In this document: piece after piece, positions 1 to 11,980 of the stretch
How the letters are laid out: each line of letters opens with the position of its first letter
Numbering within the stretch: position 1 is the first letter of the stretch
Program-made: the position numbers and the translations under genes
Notes under the pieces: model-generated
The model's input: the letters and a program-made list of their open reading frames with translations, nothing else
Databases searched by the model: none
Told to the model about the DNA's origin: nothing
Origin: Lasiosphaeria ovina
Lineage: Eukaryota > Ascomycota > Sordariomycetes > Sordariales > Lasiosphaeriaceae
Assembly (NCBI GenBank): GCA_033439765.1
Contig: JAULSN010000001.1
Coordinates: 8,308,001 to 8,372,000 of the forward strand
Direction: 5' to 3'
Length of the DNA stretch: 64,000 nucleotides

Positions 1-2434
1 GCACCATACCCTCGCCGGCCACCAGACGAAGATACCGGGACGAAAAGGGAGTCGGGGATGTTGGGCAGGAAGCTGATCAAGTCTCGGCCGTCCCTCCGGT
101 CCAGAGCGGCCGAATCTACCCACTAAGTGGGGTGTCCCGCGCATTCTCTCCCGGACTTTCGGGCAGGCCCACAAATGAATGAAACGTGCAGGTGTTTCGC
201 ACGCGTGATTGGCCCAAAACTCCGGGCTCAGTTTGAAGAAAAGTTGGGAGGCCTCCGATTCTCTCTAGTGCCCCACATTTAGTGATGAGAGATGCGGGTT
301 ACACGCACTCCACTGTTGCAGGGACTGTAAGTGCAACAAGTTGGGTTGCAGTTTTGAGACTACTCCACCAACAACAACCTCCCGGAACCCCTTACGCCGT
401 CAAGGTGCCTTTGGATATTCGCAGAAGACACGCTGCACAGGCCAACATATAGCCGTTAATGGAACTCACATCAATTAGAGCAATTTCACCGCTCTTTGAG
501 GCATTTGCTGTATATGCTTCAGAGTTGGGTGACTAAGAGCCCTGGGGATCGACGGAAACGAATGTGCCGAGTAGGTAGCGTGGAACGTGGGTGAAGAAGA
601 GAAAGCTATCCAATCCATAGCTCAACGGTTGCTTACTTAGGTAGCTTACCTACATCTGGACGGTCCTAGCCTTAAGTTTGCAGCACCTTTGGAAATAAAG
701 TGCGTTGTCATACAGACGATTCCCGGGGGGGGGGGGGGGGGTTTGCAACAGTCCCGTTAGCGCTGCAAGACTCCCGAAAGTGGAGGGGCGATCCGCTTTG
801 AGACCGTGGTGGAAAAATGAATGACGCAGGTGATATCCACCCCAGCTGAGAAGAGGAGACAAAAAAAACAAGCTTCCAACGATGGGAAGGGGTCACTCTG
901 GCCATGTAAAAGGAACAACCTAGGACTAGGCGCGCGCTAACTGACAAGATCGAAACAAGTCCAGGAAACCTCGTGCAATTACTGATTTTTCAAACATTAT
1001 ATTCTGTTTCTATTCCAGAGGCCGAGAACAAGACCATCCACGGGCGGATTTGCGGGTTTCGACACGAATCCCGACTGCTCCATTCTCGTTGTTGGCTTGA
1101 AAAGAAGGCAAGCAAAGTCGGCGCAGTTGGCCACGCCGCCACAACCCCTAAACACAGTTTCGAAAGCGCTGGCCAACGTCCTTGGTACGGCGCAGTTAGA
1201 AGGGTATTTGAGTTGGGAAACTGCCCCGCGGATCCCCGTCTCCAACATCTGTCAGGAAGGCCAGACGAAAAGAGGCCAAGAACGGGCACGGTCCATCGCA
1301 GCAAGCTCAGAAAGCTTCCCCCCTACCAAAACTCTGCTCATCGCTCAGTCACCACAAGACACAGCCACGCTTGGCATTTCTGGACCGAAACATTGAAACC
1401 GTGCGACCACAAGACGTGACCAGCCCGCGCCCGACAGACACCACATCAGCAGCGGGTACGGCAGTGTGATAAGTGTACTCTAGGTACGTACGCAATCCTG
1501 CTCAACCGAATCCGAGATTTGGGCGCAAAGGAACCGGACGACAAGTTGGAAGGGGCAAAGCTTCTCGAAGGCCACCAACAAAGTTACTCAGGTAAGCTTG
1601 CCATTAATCCGCGCTCAACCTCGCGCGAGAGAAGGTGAGAGCTACCTTAGGTAGCTAGCTCCAGCTACTCAACCCTCTCTTACCCCCCCTTTACCCTTTA
1701 CCCTACAACTTTACAACTCAATTGCAAGTGCCGTTGCATTCTAAGGAGGGTGCATTGGGCAATTGGGCCATTGTGCATCTGCGAGCTTCCCATCAATGGT
1801 AGCCCCCTGCAGAACTTACTGCAGCGACTGACAGTGACCTGACTGCAGCTCCATCAACGTTCGGTCTTTTTTGTCTCTTTGTTCGCCCTCGGCAGGCCCT
1901 CCCTGTCGCCCGCCCCATTTACGATTCGGCTGCAAATCGCAAATCCGCAGCCAAGATATTGAGACGTATTTGACGCGTTTTTTTACGCATCCGACGAGCC
2001 CGGTGCCCAGACTTTTTGGGCGTGCTCAGCCAAAATGGTTTGTAAGTGCCACTCTGGAGACGAATTCCCTTCGCCATCCCCACGAGACCAGACGGTCTTG
2101 GCCCATTTTCCTCCCCCCCCCCCCCCCCGCCTCCCTCAAACTGTGCCATATATCTTGGGCCCAACAACCTTAACCTACTACTACCTTAATAACTGCCTAC
2201 CTCGCCTCCATTTCTCATTTTGGTTCTTTTATCCCATTTCCGGTTCCCCGCTCTCCGTTCGCGCAGGCGTCGCCCGGAATTGTCAAATCCCTTGCCCGTC
2301 CGTCTAATACCTTCCATACACAAGCGTGCTTGGCTACTACCGCAACGACCCCAACTCTCTTGGTCGTGGTTCGCCATGAGGTTTCACAACCAGGGTGTCG
2401 CCAATCATCATTGCCAAGCACTTAGAAAACAACC
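1..2434. other. Intergenic region upstream of the Ca2+/H+ exchanger gene
   Basis: I see no convincing gene here. The longest open frame (973-1419, +) has no recognisable domain, lacks supporting splice structure and is overlapped by equally long frames on the other strand. Visible features are a run of 17 G at 725-741, pyrimidine-rich stretches around 1680-1710, and a C-rich tract near 2113-2128. The last several hundred bases presumably hold the promoter and 5' leader of the exchanger gene that starts at 2435. Confidence 0.6.
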
Positions 2435-4271
2435 ATGGGCAACAGTTTAACCCGCTTTATAGTTAACGTCAACTTCCGCGAAGAGTTTCGCCGCATTGGC
2501 GGTCACAAGGCCCAGGACTCCGACGGGTTCACAAACGGTAACGCTATCAACGGCGATATGGACGAAGAGAGCCCCTTGTTGGGGCACACCGTCTCCCGCG
2601 ATCCGGGAGAGTACAGTTTCTGGCGCCATTTGCTTCTCGACAGAAAGAGCTCCCCTGGCACCGATAGCTCAAACCCCCTCGTAAAATTCCCCGCGCGCAT
2701 ATGGAATGTGACAAAAGTCACCCTGCTAAGCTGTACGTATATCTGTCGCCCGCCTGCTCCAGCTTCTGCCCGGTCCAAGTTCTAATGCGCTCATTGCGCG
2801 CGTCCATATAGCCTGGATCAATATCCTGCTTCTCTTTGTTCCTCTGGGCTTGTTCGCTGGAAAGGCGGAATGGGGCGCCGTCTGGGTATTTTCGCTCAAC
2901 TTCTTCGCCATCATCCCGCTCGCCGCCGTGCTCTCGTTTGCGACGGAGGAGATAGCCCATCGTCTGGGCGAGACGCTTGGCGGGCTGGTCAACGCCACCT
3001 TTGGCAATGCCGTTGAACTCATTGTGCGTTTTTTCTTGAGACCGCCCCTCTGATGCGGAGTGCCATGAAATGCGAGTGCTAGGCTAATACCCCCCCGCCT
3101 TGGGTACAGGTCAGCGTCGTTGCGCTTAGAGCTGGCGAGATCGAGGTCGTGCAGGCGTCTATGCTGGGCTCGATCCTCTCTAATCTGCTCCTCGTACTGG
3201 GCATGTGCTTCCTGTTGGGAGGTATCTACAACATGCACGCACCAGATGGTAGTGCTACCGAGCAGATCTTCGCCCAGGGAACCGCACAGACGACATGCTC
3301 CCTCATGGCCCTCTCATCTGCGTCGATGATCATCCCGGCCGCCCTGTACGGTGTTCTCGACAAGGCCGACGCGCACGACAAGGCCGACAGCATCCTGGTT
3401 CTCTCGCGCGGCACCTCCATCATCCTGCTTTGCCTGTACTGCCTGTATCTGTTCTTCGCTCTTCATACACACAAGAAGCTATTCGAGCCGGAGCAGCAAA
3501 ACGGCGCTGCCGCCGCCAATGGGGAGGGAGCCACCGCTGTCGCTGAGGAGGAAGAAGAGGAGCCCCTGTTGGGCCCCTGGTCCGCTGCTTTGGTCCTTGT
3601 CGCAGTCACGGTTCTGATTTCGTTCCACGCCGACTACATGGTGGACAGCATCGATGCGCTGGTGGCGACGGGAAAGATCAGCAAGAACTTCATTGGCTTG
3701 ATCCTGATCCCCATTGTGGGCAACGCTGCCGAGCACGTCACCGCCTGCGTTGTGGCCGTCAAGAACAAGATGGACCTGGCCATGGGCGTTGCCATTGGCT
3801 CCAGCATTCAGATCGCCCTGCTGGTTACGCCCTCGCTGGTCATGCTGGGCTGGGCCATTGGCCAGCCCATGACGCTGCATTTTGAGACGTGTAAGTCTTT
3901 CCCTGTTCCTTTATGCACAACCAAAAGATTGCGATCTGCGGATGAGAAATACGAGGCGACCCGACCCCCACACAATGCCTGGGCTACGCCATTTGTTAAC
4001 ATTGAAGTGCTGATAACTCTTTGCAGTTGAAACTATTGCCTTCGCTGTCGCAGTTATTATCGTCACCTACACCGTCCAGGACGGGAAATCCAACTACCTT
4101 GAAGGCGCTATGGTGAGTTTTTTGCCGTTCTGCCATTTACCTTGAAGAATGTCTACTGACACGCAATGTGTGTGGCAACAGTTGCTGGGCCTATACGTTA
4201 TTATTGCACTTGCCTTCTGGGCTAGCCCAACCAAGGCCCTCGATAGGGTCTTGGCCATGGTTCAAAACTAA
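2435..4271 (+). CDS. Vacuolar Ca2+/H+ exchanger (CAX/VCX1 family)
   Basis: This gene encodes a vacuolar-type Ca2+/H+ antiporter, which uses the proton gradient to load Ca2+ into the vacuole. Five exons (2435-2732, 2812-3023, 3110-3890, 4027-4112, 4182-4271) join in phase to 488 residues, and all four introns have GT-AG ends. The two CAX repeats are clear. The first carries [20 protein letters not shown] (about residues 163-182) and the second GNAAEH (about 374-379), both holding the acidic residues used for cation transport. An acidic run of six Glu (about 316-321) separates the two halves, as is usual in CAX proteins. The N-terminus is hydrophilic with an acidic dileucine-like EESPLL. The start is the first in-frame ATG of the conserved frame, in a good context (aaccATGG). 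The family assignment is secure; equivalence to yeast VCX1 is by similarity only. Confidence 0.95.
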
Positions 4272-5224
4272 ACAACTGGCCACTTTGCCAGAATCCCGAT
4301 ATTCCCTTTATTATTGGTTACCACTTCCTTCTTTTTGCTTTTCGGTGTTTGGTGGTCTCGTCTTGGTTGTCTCGGTTCATCCGTCTGTACTATAAATAAT
4401 TCAATAAGGGGGTTGTATAGGAAATATGGCGGCTATGGACATTACCAAGCCCCAGGAAGCAGTCTGCAAGAATGGGTGGTCGAGGAAGTTTGCGCTGTAT
4501 AATAAGCTAGAGCAAACAACAAAAGTAAGAATGAGCAGGCAATACACTTTTGTATGCCTAACTTCAATGGCATGGTGTGTAAAATGTGTAAAATGGTTCA
4601 GTTACTCTGCACTCAGTTGACTCAGTAGCTACCCCTATTCGTCTCTATGTCGGTATGGAGTGCCTGTTCAGCACTTCCGCCTGGGAATAATAAGTGACCC
4701 TAACCCTAGACTCGACCTAAACGCCGTTTTCCCAATATCCCTGTTTATGCGCCCTAGTATTACCTGCAGCCTTGACAGGGTGACGTCCTAAAGACTACCC
4801 GAGGTAGTCGCCAAACGTCCATTATCTGTGTAGTCCTCATCCTAGAGACAACCAACGTCCTCCTGTTCTAATCTCTTTTCCAATTTCTTCGTGTCACCAC
4901 TTGTCTCTTATTATTGTTTTGCGCCCCCTTTTGTTATCCCCGGAGGAACAGCCACGGTAAACAAATCCATTCTCTTTCGTCCTCTCCCCTCCATTGAACG
5001 CTCATTAGGTTGAGCTCGGTACTCTCCACCTTCGCGGGGGGGTTGTGTGTCGTTCTCGATTGTGTCTCGTTGTCGATCGTGTTCTCGTTGTCGGTTGTGT
5101 TCTCCTTCTCGTTCTGATCCGTTCTCCTCCTCGGTTGTGTTCTCATCCTCGTCCTCGTTCTCATCGTCAGGCACAATCTCCGCGCCTATCCACTGCACAG
5201 CCTCACCTTCCCGCCCCCGTCAGC
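4272..5224. other. Intergenic, 3' flank of exchanger gene
   Basis: No gene is supported. The stretch holds the exchanger 3' untranslated region and, at 4698-4708, a two-unit CCCTAA telomere-like motif. The frames around 4911-5198 (-) are low-complexity Glu/Arg/Asn-rich translations of a TC-rich tract and are not believed. Confidence 0.5.
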
Positions 5225-6079
5225 TCAAAGACAGTAGTCATCATCATCATCATCGTCTTCCTCGGTATCCGGCGTGCACATGTCGCGCTTGAAGCCGCTG
5301 CTGCGCTGCGGGGACGAACAAGTCGACGACGAGGCCGCCGAAGTGCGCCAGGACGTGTCGGTGTCCCAGGTCGAGCTATTGCTGTTAATGTTGTTATAGG
5401 TGCTCATATCATTACGGCGGTGCTTCCGGCCACTGTCGTCGTTGCTGATAATGCTGTTGGTGTTGATGTCCTCTTGGGCATCCAGCGGCGCGAGCCTGCA
5501 GACGATCCTCGCGATGCTCGGCGCGCAGCACAGGCGGCCGCCGATGTCGCGGACCACGGCGTTGTCCTCGGCCGAGGCTTCAACGGCGGAGCGCGTGGGG
5601 CTGCCGATGATAGCGTGGCGGGTATGGTGCTGTCCAGGGCTGGCGTGACTATGCGCGGGCGAGAATGCCGAGGCGCGACGCTGGGAGGCAGCAGCGGCGG
5701 CGGCGGTCAAGATGGGCAGCTTCTTTTTGACGACGATGTTGTTGAGGCTCTGGATCTCGAGGCCGCGCTGGAAGCTGCGCTCGAGGCTGGCTAGCTTGGA
5801 ATTGAAAACGTCCCCTTTTTTTTTCCTTTAGTCTGACGGCTTTTGCGACTACTATCTGCAGTACTTACAGCGACGTGCGGCATGCTGTTCCGCAAAGGTG
5901 AACATGTCGGCTCGGTCTTGGGCGTTCTGGCGCCGTACCAGCTGGGTTGTCGGATGTGATGTCGGATGTGGCGAGGCAAGACAGGCAATGGTTGAGCGGC
6001 AATGATGATGTCGAGAGACGCCGACTTCCCTTTTCCTGGCTAGTCGCATCTCCGGAGAGATGCTCTCTCTCGCAGCCAT
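5225..6079 (-). CDS. Hypothetical protein with acidic C-terminal tail
   Basis: I do not recognise this protein. Two exons (5869-6079 and 5225-5790) join across a 78-nt intron with donor GTAAGT and acceptor CTAG; of the nearby acceptors only this one keeps the frame, giving 258 residues. Start choice is the ATG at 6079 (MAARES); a further in-frame ATG lies upstream, so the N-terminus is uncertain. The protein has a short basic helical-looking stretch (SLERSFQRGLEIQSLNNIVV, just after the splice), an Ala run, a long Ser/Asn/Thr-rich middle, and a C-terminal TEE followed by seven Asp. It lies head-to-head with nothing and tandem with the Dbp9 gene. Support comes from the phase-consistent intron and the long open frame; there is no domain evidence. 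A long open frame on the opposite strand (5045-5794) is judged a shadow. Confidence 0.5.
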
Positions 6080-6427
6080 AGTCGAAGCTATAGTCACGGC
6101 AACGGCAACAGCTATACTGAACACCGAACCACAGCGCTGTTCAGTCCACCCTGGAGGTTAGGCCCGTGCATTCTCTGAACAAGTCCACAGAACAGTGGCG
6201 GAACCCATGCGTCGTGGGAATAGCCAAGTACCAGCGCAGACCGAGCGACAAGAGTCGATAATAGTTAGGTAGTTGGGAAATAGACTCTGCAAGAAAAACT
6301 GAACTCGTCGAGTTTAAAGCTCATAAACTCACGCTTCCTCGCCACAACCAAGAACTAGGAATACTGTAATTAGCCTCCCAAGGCGATGTTTGTACTACCA
6401 AGACAGTATATACTTATTCTACCGTAC
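6080..6427. other. Intergenic between hypothetical gene and Dbp9 gene
   Basis: This holds the 5' side of the hypothetical minus-strand gene and the 3' untranslated region of the helicase gene. I see no open frame or RNA signal of interest. Confidence 0.5.
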
Positions 6428-8782
6428 TCATTTTGCCTTGCGCCGAACCTTGAACGTCTTGAGAGGATCCCTCTTCCGACCGCTGCCAACCTTGAACGAG
6501 CGTCCCTTTGGCTTGTTCCTCTTGTGGCCCTTATCCTTGCCCTCCTTCTTGAAGGGCACGAAGCCGACCTGATTTGAGGTGAGAGCCTTTTGCCCGCCAT
6601 TGGGCAGAAGGTAATCGGGTACGTGCTTCAGATGGGGCTGCTGTCTCGTTGTCCGGCCAAGTTCACCATCGTGTCTGAGATGGGCGAGCTCTGCAGGGTT
6701 CTCCTCGAAGTACCTGTGAATGCTGTCAATAACTAGCCAGTAGTTGGCTGGGCGAATGGAAAGACTCACCGCTTCAGTGTCTCGCTCCTGAGAAGCTCCT
6801 GTCTCAGCTCTCTGGTCCGTGCTTCTCGGATTGCCACCTTTGTAACCGCCCGTAGCGCTGTACACACACGTTAGAAAGGATAAAAAATTCGGGACGACCT
6901 AGACATACCATCGTTCATCCGATACCGAAACGCATCCATCTGGGTCTTGCTGAAATTATATGGCTCCACTTTTCTGTTGAGCTTGGCCTGTTGCCTTATG
7001 ATTCTGGCGAGGATCTTCTCGTCGTGTTCTGTGCTCTTCAGGGAAGTCGGCTTGTGCTTTCCAAACTGGTCGCCCGGAATGACAAATGAAAGTGCCATGC
7101 CGGTACGTCCAGCCCTTGCGGTGCGCCCTATACGGTGGATGTAAGAGGATGCCGATGTGGGTAGATCAAAGTTGATCACGGCCGCAACGTTTCTGAAGTC
7201 AACGCCTGTAGACCTAGTTAGTATGTAAAGACTCCCAGCTCAGAAAACCGAGGGGGACAAGACTGGGATCGTCACATACCTCGAGACACGCCATACTCGG
7301 CGTCGCGTTTCTGAGTCTTCCGCTTCTTTTTCGACTTTTCGGACTCCTTCCCGGCAGCATCGCCGTCCTTCTTCTCCGCCTCGGGCTTCACATCCTTTGA
7401 TTTTCCGTCCTCGCCAGTGGCCAAGTCTCCAAAGACCTCACTCTTCTCATCAGACGCAATAATGATGTCGTAAATACCCTGTCGGCTAGTTAGCTCTCGG
7501 AGTTGTCAATAAGTGGAGTACAGCGCACATACGCGATTGAACTCCTCAATGACTTTGATTCGGGAATTTAACGGCAGTTCAGAGTTCAAAATACAACTCC
7601 TGATGCTGAACTGCTCAAAGAACAGCTTCAGACGGTAGGCTCGATCAATATCGGCAACGAATATGAGACACGGCCCCTTGATCAGCTGGAGCTTGAATAT
7701 CAGATACGAAAGCAGCCACTTGTCGTCTTCGGCACACCTTTGTTAAGAGTTAGCCAAGACCGCAAGACAGAGACAAGGAGAAGACATGCGTACTTTACGT
7801 AGAACTGGGCGAGTTTCTCATCCTCGTCGCCCAGCTCCTCCTTCACATCCAGCAGAGTCGGGTTGCGGCAGAACATGCCTTTTAGGGTGTCCAACTCGGC
7901 TGAAAGGGTCGCGCTCATCATGATTGTTTGCACTCCCTTTGGAAGAGAGCGCGATATGTTCTCCATATCCTCGTTATAGCCGTACGACAGAACGAGATCT
8001 GCCTCGTCCAGAACCAGGTACTGCAGCTTGTCTACCGAGAGGGCCGACGAATTGATGTTGTGCCACGCGCGGGCGGGCGTCGAGACGACAATGTCGGGGA
8101 CATTGGACAAGAGCGACCGTTGGACGGCGTCCGAGACATTCTCGGTCAGCTTTACAGTATGGATGTCTTTGGAGCAAAAGGCCGAGAACTGCTCGATAAC
8201 CTTGAAGATCTGGTCGGCAAGCTCGCGCGTCGGCGCAAGAATAAGGGCGGCGGCGAAAGGGGCCGCGTCAGTCTAGCAATAACAAGGTCAGTTGGTGCAC
8301 ATGCATCCCGGGAGAGCTCCAGCACATACGCTCTTGCGCTTCAGGATTCCCGACAGCAGGGGCAGGACGTAGGCTGCCGTCTTGCCCGAGCCGGTGCTGG
8401 CCTTGCACAGTACATCTTGGCCTTGGAGGGCCAAGGGAATTGCTTTCTGCTGGACGAGAGTCGGCTTCTCGAAGTTTTGCTTCGCAACCGCCTGGATTAG
8501 GCGAGGGTCAAGACCCAGGTCGGCAAAAGAAGGTTCGGTTGTTGTAGGTTTTTGTTGTTCCTTTGGCTGCTCCTCGCGGGTTTCTTCTGGTTGTGGTTGT
8601 TGCTCTTGCTGTTGCTCTTGTTGTTGATCTGGGCTCTGCTCCTGTTCCAACTCCTGTTCCTGCACTGGCACCTTGGACTTCTTCGTCTTCGTTTTTGTTT
8701 TCGCCTTGTCCGACTTGCCGGGCTTCTTCTTGGCGTCGCGCACAGGCGACGGCTCGTCGTTTTGGTCCAACTTGCGCTTCAT
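6428..8782 (-). CDS. dbp9: ATP-dependent RNA helicase Dbp9 (DEAD box)
   Basis: This is the nucleolar DEAD-box helicase that acts in assembly of the 60S ribosomal subunit. Seven exons (8330-8782, 7794-8272, 7533-7737, 7280-7478, 6909-7205, 6770-6857, 6428-6713) join in phase to 668 residues. Motifs in order are a Q motif region ([13 protein letters not shown]), Walker A ASTGSGKT (about 128-135), PTREL (about 165), TPAR (about 216), VLDEAD (about 237-243), SAT, and the C-terminal [14 protein letters not shown] Lys/Gln/Glu-rich N-terminal extension (about residues 20-80) and a charged insert before the VSRGVDF segment separate it from shorter helicases and fit the Dbp9/DDX56 group. The C-terminus is basic ([10 protein letters not shown]). 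All motifs needed for ATPase activity are present, so the gene looks intact. Length is close to that of other filamentous fungal Dbp9 proteins as I remember them. Confidence 0.95.
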
Positions 8783-10142
8783 GGTCGGCGTGCGAGAATT
8801 GGATTGCGCTGCTATCTTGGTGTGGTGAAGAGCTTTGCTGTTGCAGTACCACCGAAGCTCGGTTAGGCGTCGGTAGAAAGTCGTGGGGCACTGAAGCGGA
8901 AGGGAAATTTTTCGAGAGACGGCAGAGATTTGTTATCCGATAGCACAAGGACCCGTACCGAGAATATTTTTATGGAAACTTATGCAAGGGTTCTCTGCCG
9001 AGCTCCATGGCCCCGCAAAAAGCTTATTTCGACCCACCAGCCTATTGTCAGTGCTCTAGGTACTAAAGCGCCTCACGTCAAGTCGAATACAGCACCCAAT
9101 GGCATTACCTACCTAACTGCCTCAACATAAGTCTACAAAAATATTAATGCAAAACTTACACCGAGTTCAGCCACCCCGAGTCATGATACCATCATGTTCG
9201 TAGCCTTAAGCCTAAGAGTATGAATAGTACAAGGTCTTTCAAACCCCTGCTGAAGAACATCTCACGACGTGGACAACAATCTGTCTCTACGCAGTAAAGA
9301 GACTCACCCCATTTTGGTCTCGAAAAGTGTATACACACATATTCTGTTCGCTAAAATTGGAGGAAGCTCTTCATAATGCTAGCCTGTCCTGACCCAACCT
9401 AACCTAACATAACCTAACATGACCAGGAATACCTCGGAAAGAGTTCGTTACACATACACCAAGACAGGAACCGCAACAACGCACCAAAGAACAGCCATCG
9501 CAAATACCAAGCAAAAAAGAATTCCCAGCTCCTTGTCACTCCTTCCGTTTTGTGTTTTGGTCTCCGTTGAAATGGGGGAAAACTGAACATGAACCGTGAC
9601 CAATAATCCCTACCATGGGCGCTGACTTTTTTTCTTTTTCCCCGCCGGTCGAGCAAGACAGAAGAATGAAGAAAAGGAAACCCCAAACGAAGAACAAATT
9701 CCCGTACTCTGAACAGAATCTCAGGCACCCAATAACAAGATAAAACGAAATTCCCTTCATCAGGCCCATTTCATTCTTGTCAACACGCCCCACAGCGTAG
9801 AAGCCGGGCGACAATTAATATCATCGAGGTGTTCCTCTCCGTTTCGTCAGAGACCTTATGCGCCAAGTCCTGTATTGTTATTGTCATATGTTGCCCATAC
9901 GAAGGCGCGGGCGAGGTGCGGCTCCCCAAGGCAGAGGTACAAACTGAAACACGAACTCTCCAGGTGGAGACACAGACTCAGGTACTGGTCTCAAAGTTGG
10001 AACCACGATCTGGATGTATCGTAGATGACGAGGCCGCGGACGCTAAATTCAGCGATGGTCTTGTCGCAGTTTCAGCTTCTTGGTCATTTTTTGGCCACCA
10101 CAGGTTGACACCATCGATACCCGGCCTGGGGTCGTAAGACAA
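8783..10142. other. Intergenic between Dbp9 and SR-protein genes
   Basis: This holds the helicase promoter and 5' leader on the left and the SR-gene 3' untranslated region on the right. A short aacctaac/cataacctaac repeat lies at about 9397-9420. Minus-strand open frames at 9414-9814 are Phe/Leu-rich translations of an A-rich strand without domains, and I do not accept them as genes. Confidence 0.5.
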
Positions 10143-11980
10143 CTAGTAACGACGCTCAAACTCACGAGGATAACCCTCCCGAGGATAGCTGTCACGGGGC
10201 GGAAACTCCGGCGGGGGAGGGCGGCGATCATAGGGCGCTCGTCCATTCACATACGGGTCGGGAGGATAGTCCCTAGGGGCGCGGTAGGGGTCATCGTAGC
10301 GTCGCGGCGGCGGATAGTCATCAATGGGAGCGCGGCGCGGGGGGGAACGGTATCCTCCTCTTCGGTCGTCGTAGTACTCCCGGCGGGGGGGCGGAGAAGG
10401 ACGGTCGCGATAAGCGTCGCGATATCCTTCGCGACGTGGGCTATAGCCTCTGGGGGGGCCACGACGATCATACTCATCGACAGGTGGCGCATACGGGCGA
10501 CGCGGCGCGGGAGATCTCGAGCGAGCACGATCAGGCGCACCTCGCGGGATGTCAGGCTGCGTCTGTTGTCTCATGTCAGCGATTGTATTCAAAACGGAAT
10601 AAATCTTTAGACCATCTTACATTGGCAACGCAGTTCACCGATGAGCCTTTGAATTCGCGGCCGTCTAGCTTCTCAACAGCGGTTCTCAAATCGTTGGCGG
10701 TCTCAAACTCGACAAACCTAGAACATAGGTTAGCTGAAAAGCCGCCCAGGTACGTGGAAAGGGGGGAGAGGACATACCCTTCACCGTTGCCGTTGCGGCC
10801 AGTCTCGGAGTACACAACATCAAGACCGGACTGTCGGGCGAAGTCTTTCAGGTCCTAAAGCCAGATTCCATGTAAGTCGAAGTCCAGGAGTTTGGCGCGG
10901 CGATGATCCATGCGAAAGAGCCAGGTTTCAAGTCCAGTAAAGCCAAACGTGCGCCGGGCGTTGGGGTCCCGGCATGGGATCTCATTAACCGGCGCAACAG
11001 CATTAACAAAAACCAGGGGCAAGACGGGATGGGGACATTAGGACGAGAGGGCCGAGGTGGAATGAGGAAGGCACGGTCCTGGGAAAGTGGCCAACGGGGA
11101 AGCTAGCCCATCCCATGCGACAAAGACCTTGTTGTGTGGAAGTTGTGGGAGTTGTATATAACCAAACCTGAGATGGGGGATAGAGGTGCATCTTGGACCA
11201 AGGAAGTCTGGCGCGCTCCAAAAAGCCTCAGGGGAGGAGAACATCCATGTTTTATCCGCGGAGAAGGAAGTGGGAGAATAAACAGACCTGCCAGCTCGTA
11301 TCATTGGGAAGTCCACTGATTTGCATTCGATGCGGAGTGCGACGTGGCCGGGGCGCGTTGCTGCGCTCGTTGGTATTGAATGCGCCTCCTTCGCGGTGGC
11401 GGGTGCCACGGGCAAACTGAACAGTCAGGCGTTCGCCCATGAAGTCGGATCCATCTTGAGCATATCGTTAGCCAGGGAACGGTCGTTGGTCAGGGAAATC
11501 GGGGGCCTCCATGGAGGGTTCCAGTACGTACGGAAAGCTAAAGACGACACCAGCATTGTCAGCATTGATCTCCATCACGAGGAAAGCAGTGGCGAACGAT
11601 ACCAAGGTAGGTTGGCCAATGCAGGGCGAGTTCGAGGAGAGAGCTTACCTGGTACGACATCCCGGGCATCCATGGCATCCTTGTACTCAATGAAACCAAA
11701 CCCGTTCATGAGCTTGATCTCGGTGATCTCGCCGGTGCCATGCTTGGCGAAGTGAGCCTCAACGTCGGCCTTAGTAGCTAGGGTACAGGTCAGCATCGCG
11801 TGCGAGCAAGCAAGCGCAGTGAGGGGCGGGGTGGATGGTCGGCGCCCATGGCCTCGACGAGGTCAAATGGGAGCGGGCGATAATAGGGTGATAGCAGCAG
11901 GTGTAACGCGTCGCGTGGGGTAGCTCACCATTCCGGGGCAGGTTGCCCAGATACAGGCGGGTTGACGACACCTCAGTCAT
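10143..11980 (-). CDS. SRSF1-type SR protein (RRM plus pseudo-RRM, RS-like tail)
   Basis: This is an SR-family pre-mRNA splicing or mRNA-export factor. Seven exons (11929-11980, 11649-11777, 11532-11537, 11288-11454, 10778-10854, 10621-10717, 10143-10562) give 315 residues. RRM1 has RNP2 RLYLGNLP (residues 8-15) and RNP1 NGFGFIEY (42-49). The second domain carries SWQDLKD (116-122), the signature of the SRSF1-type pseudo-RRM. The tail from about residue 180 is rich in Arg, Ser, Pro, Tyr and Asp (RSRSP, many SPRRE/PPRR units). Exon 3 is only 6 nt long; it adds Ala and Phe and completes the AFHGSDF motif. The start is the ATG at 11980, because the frame upstream has no other ATG. The 433-nt intron inside SWQDLKD is much longer than the others and begins GTCTGT. 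I am sure of the family, and fairly sure of the microexon. Confidence 0.9.
11532..11537 (-). other. 6-nt microexon of the SR-protein gene
   Basis: On the minus strand, CTTTCC is flanked by TTTAG on its 5' side and GTACGT on its 3' side. Including it joins codon phase 1 to phase 1 and inserts Ala-Phe ahead of His-Gly-Ser-Asp-Phe, the sequence I expect in RRM1 of fungal homologues. Skipping it also keeps the frame (it then reads Asp-Gly-Ser-Asp-Phe), so both isoforms would be translatable. Confidence 0.65.

Noticed and set aside
973..1419. A 148-codon + strand open frame near the left edge
   Set aside because: No domain, biased composition, overlapping open frames on the minus strand, and no usable intron or promoter evidence.
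5045..5794. A 249-codon + strand open frame
   Set aside because: It overlaps the spliced minus-strand gene, has an Arg/Ala/Val-biased composition typical of an antisense frame, and lacks splice or domain support.
9414..9814. Minus-strand open frames rich in Phe and Leu
   Set aside because: They are a translation of an A-rich intergenic strand, with overlapping alternatives and no recognised family; not accepted as a membrane protein gene.
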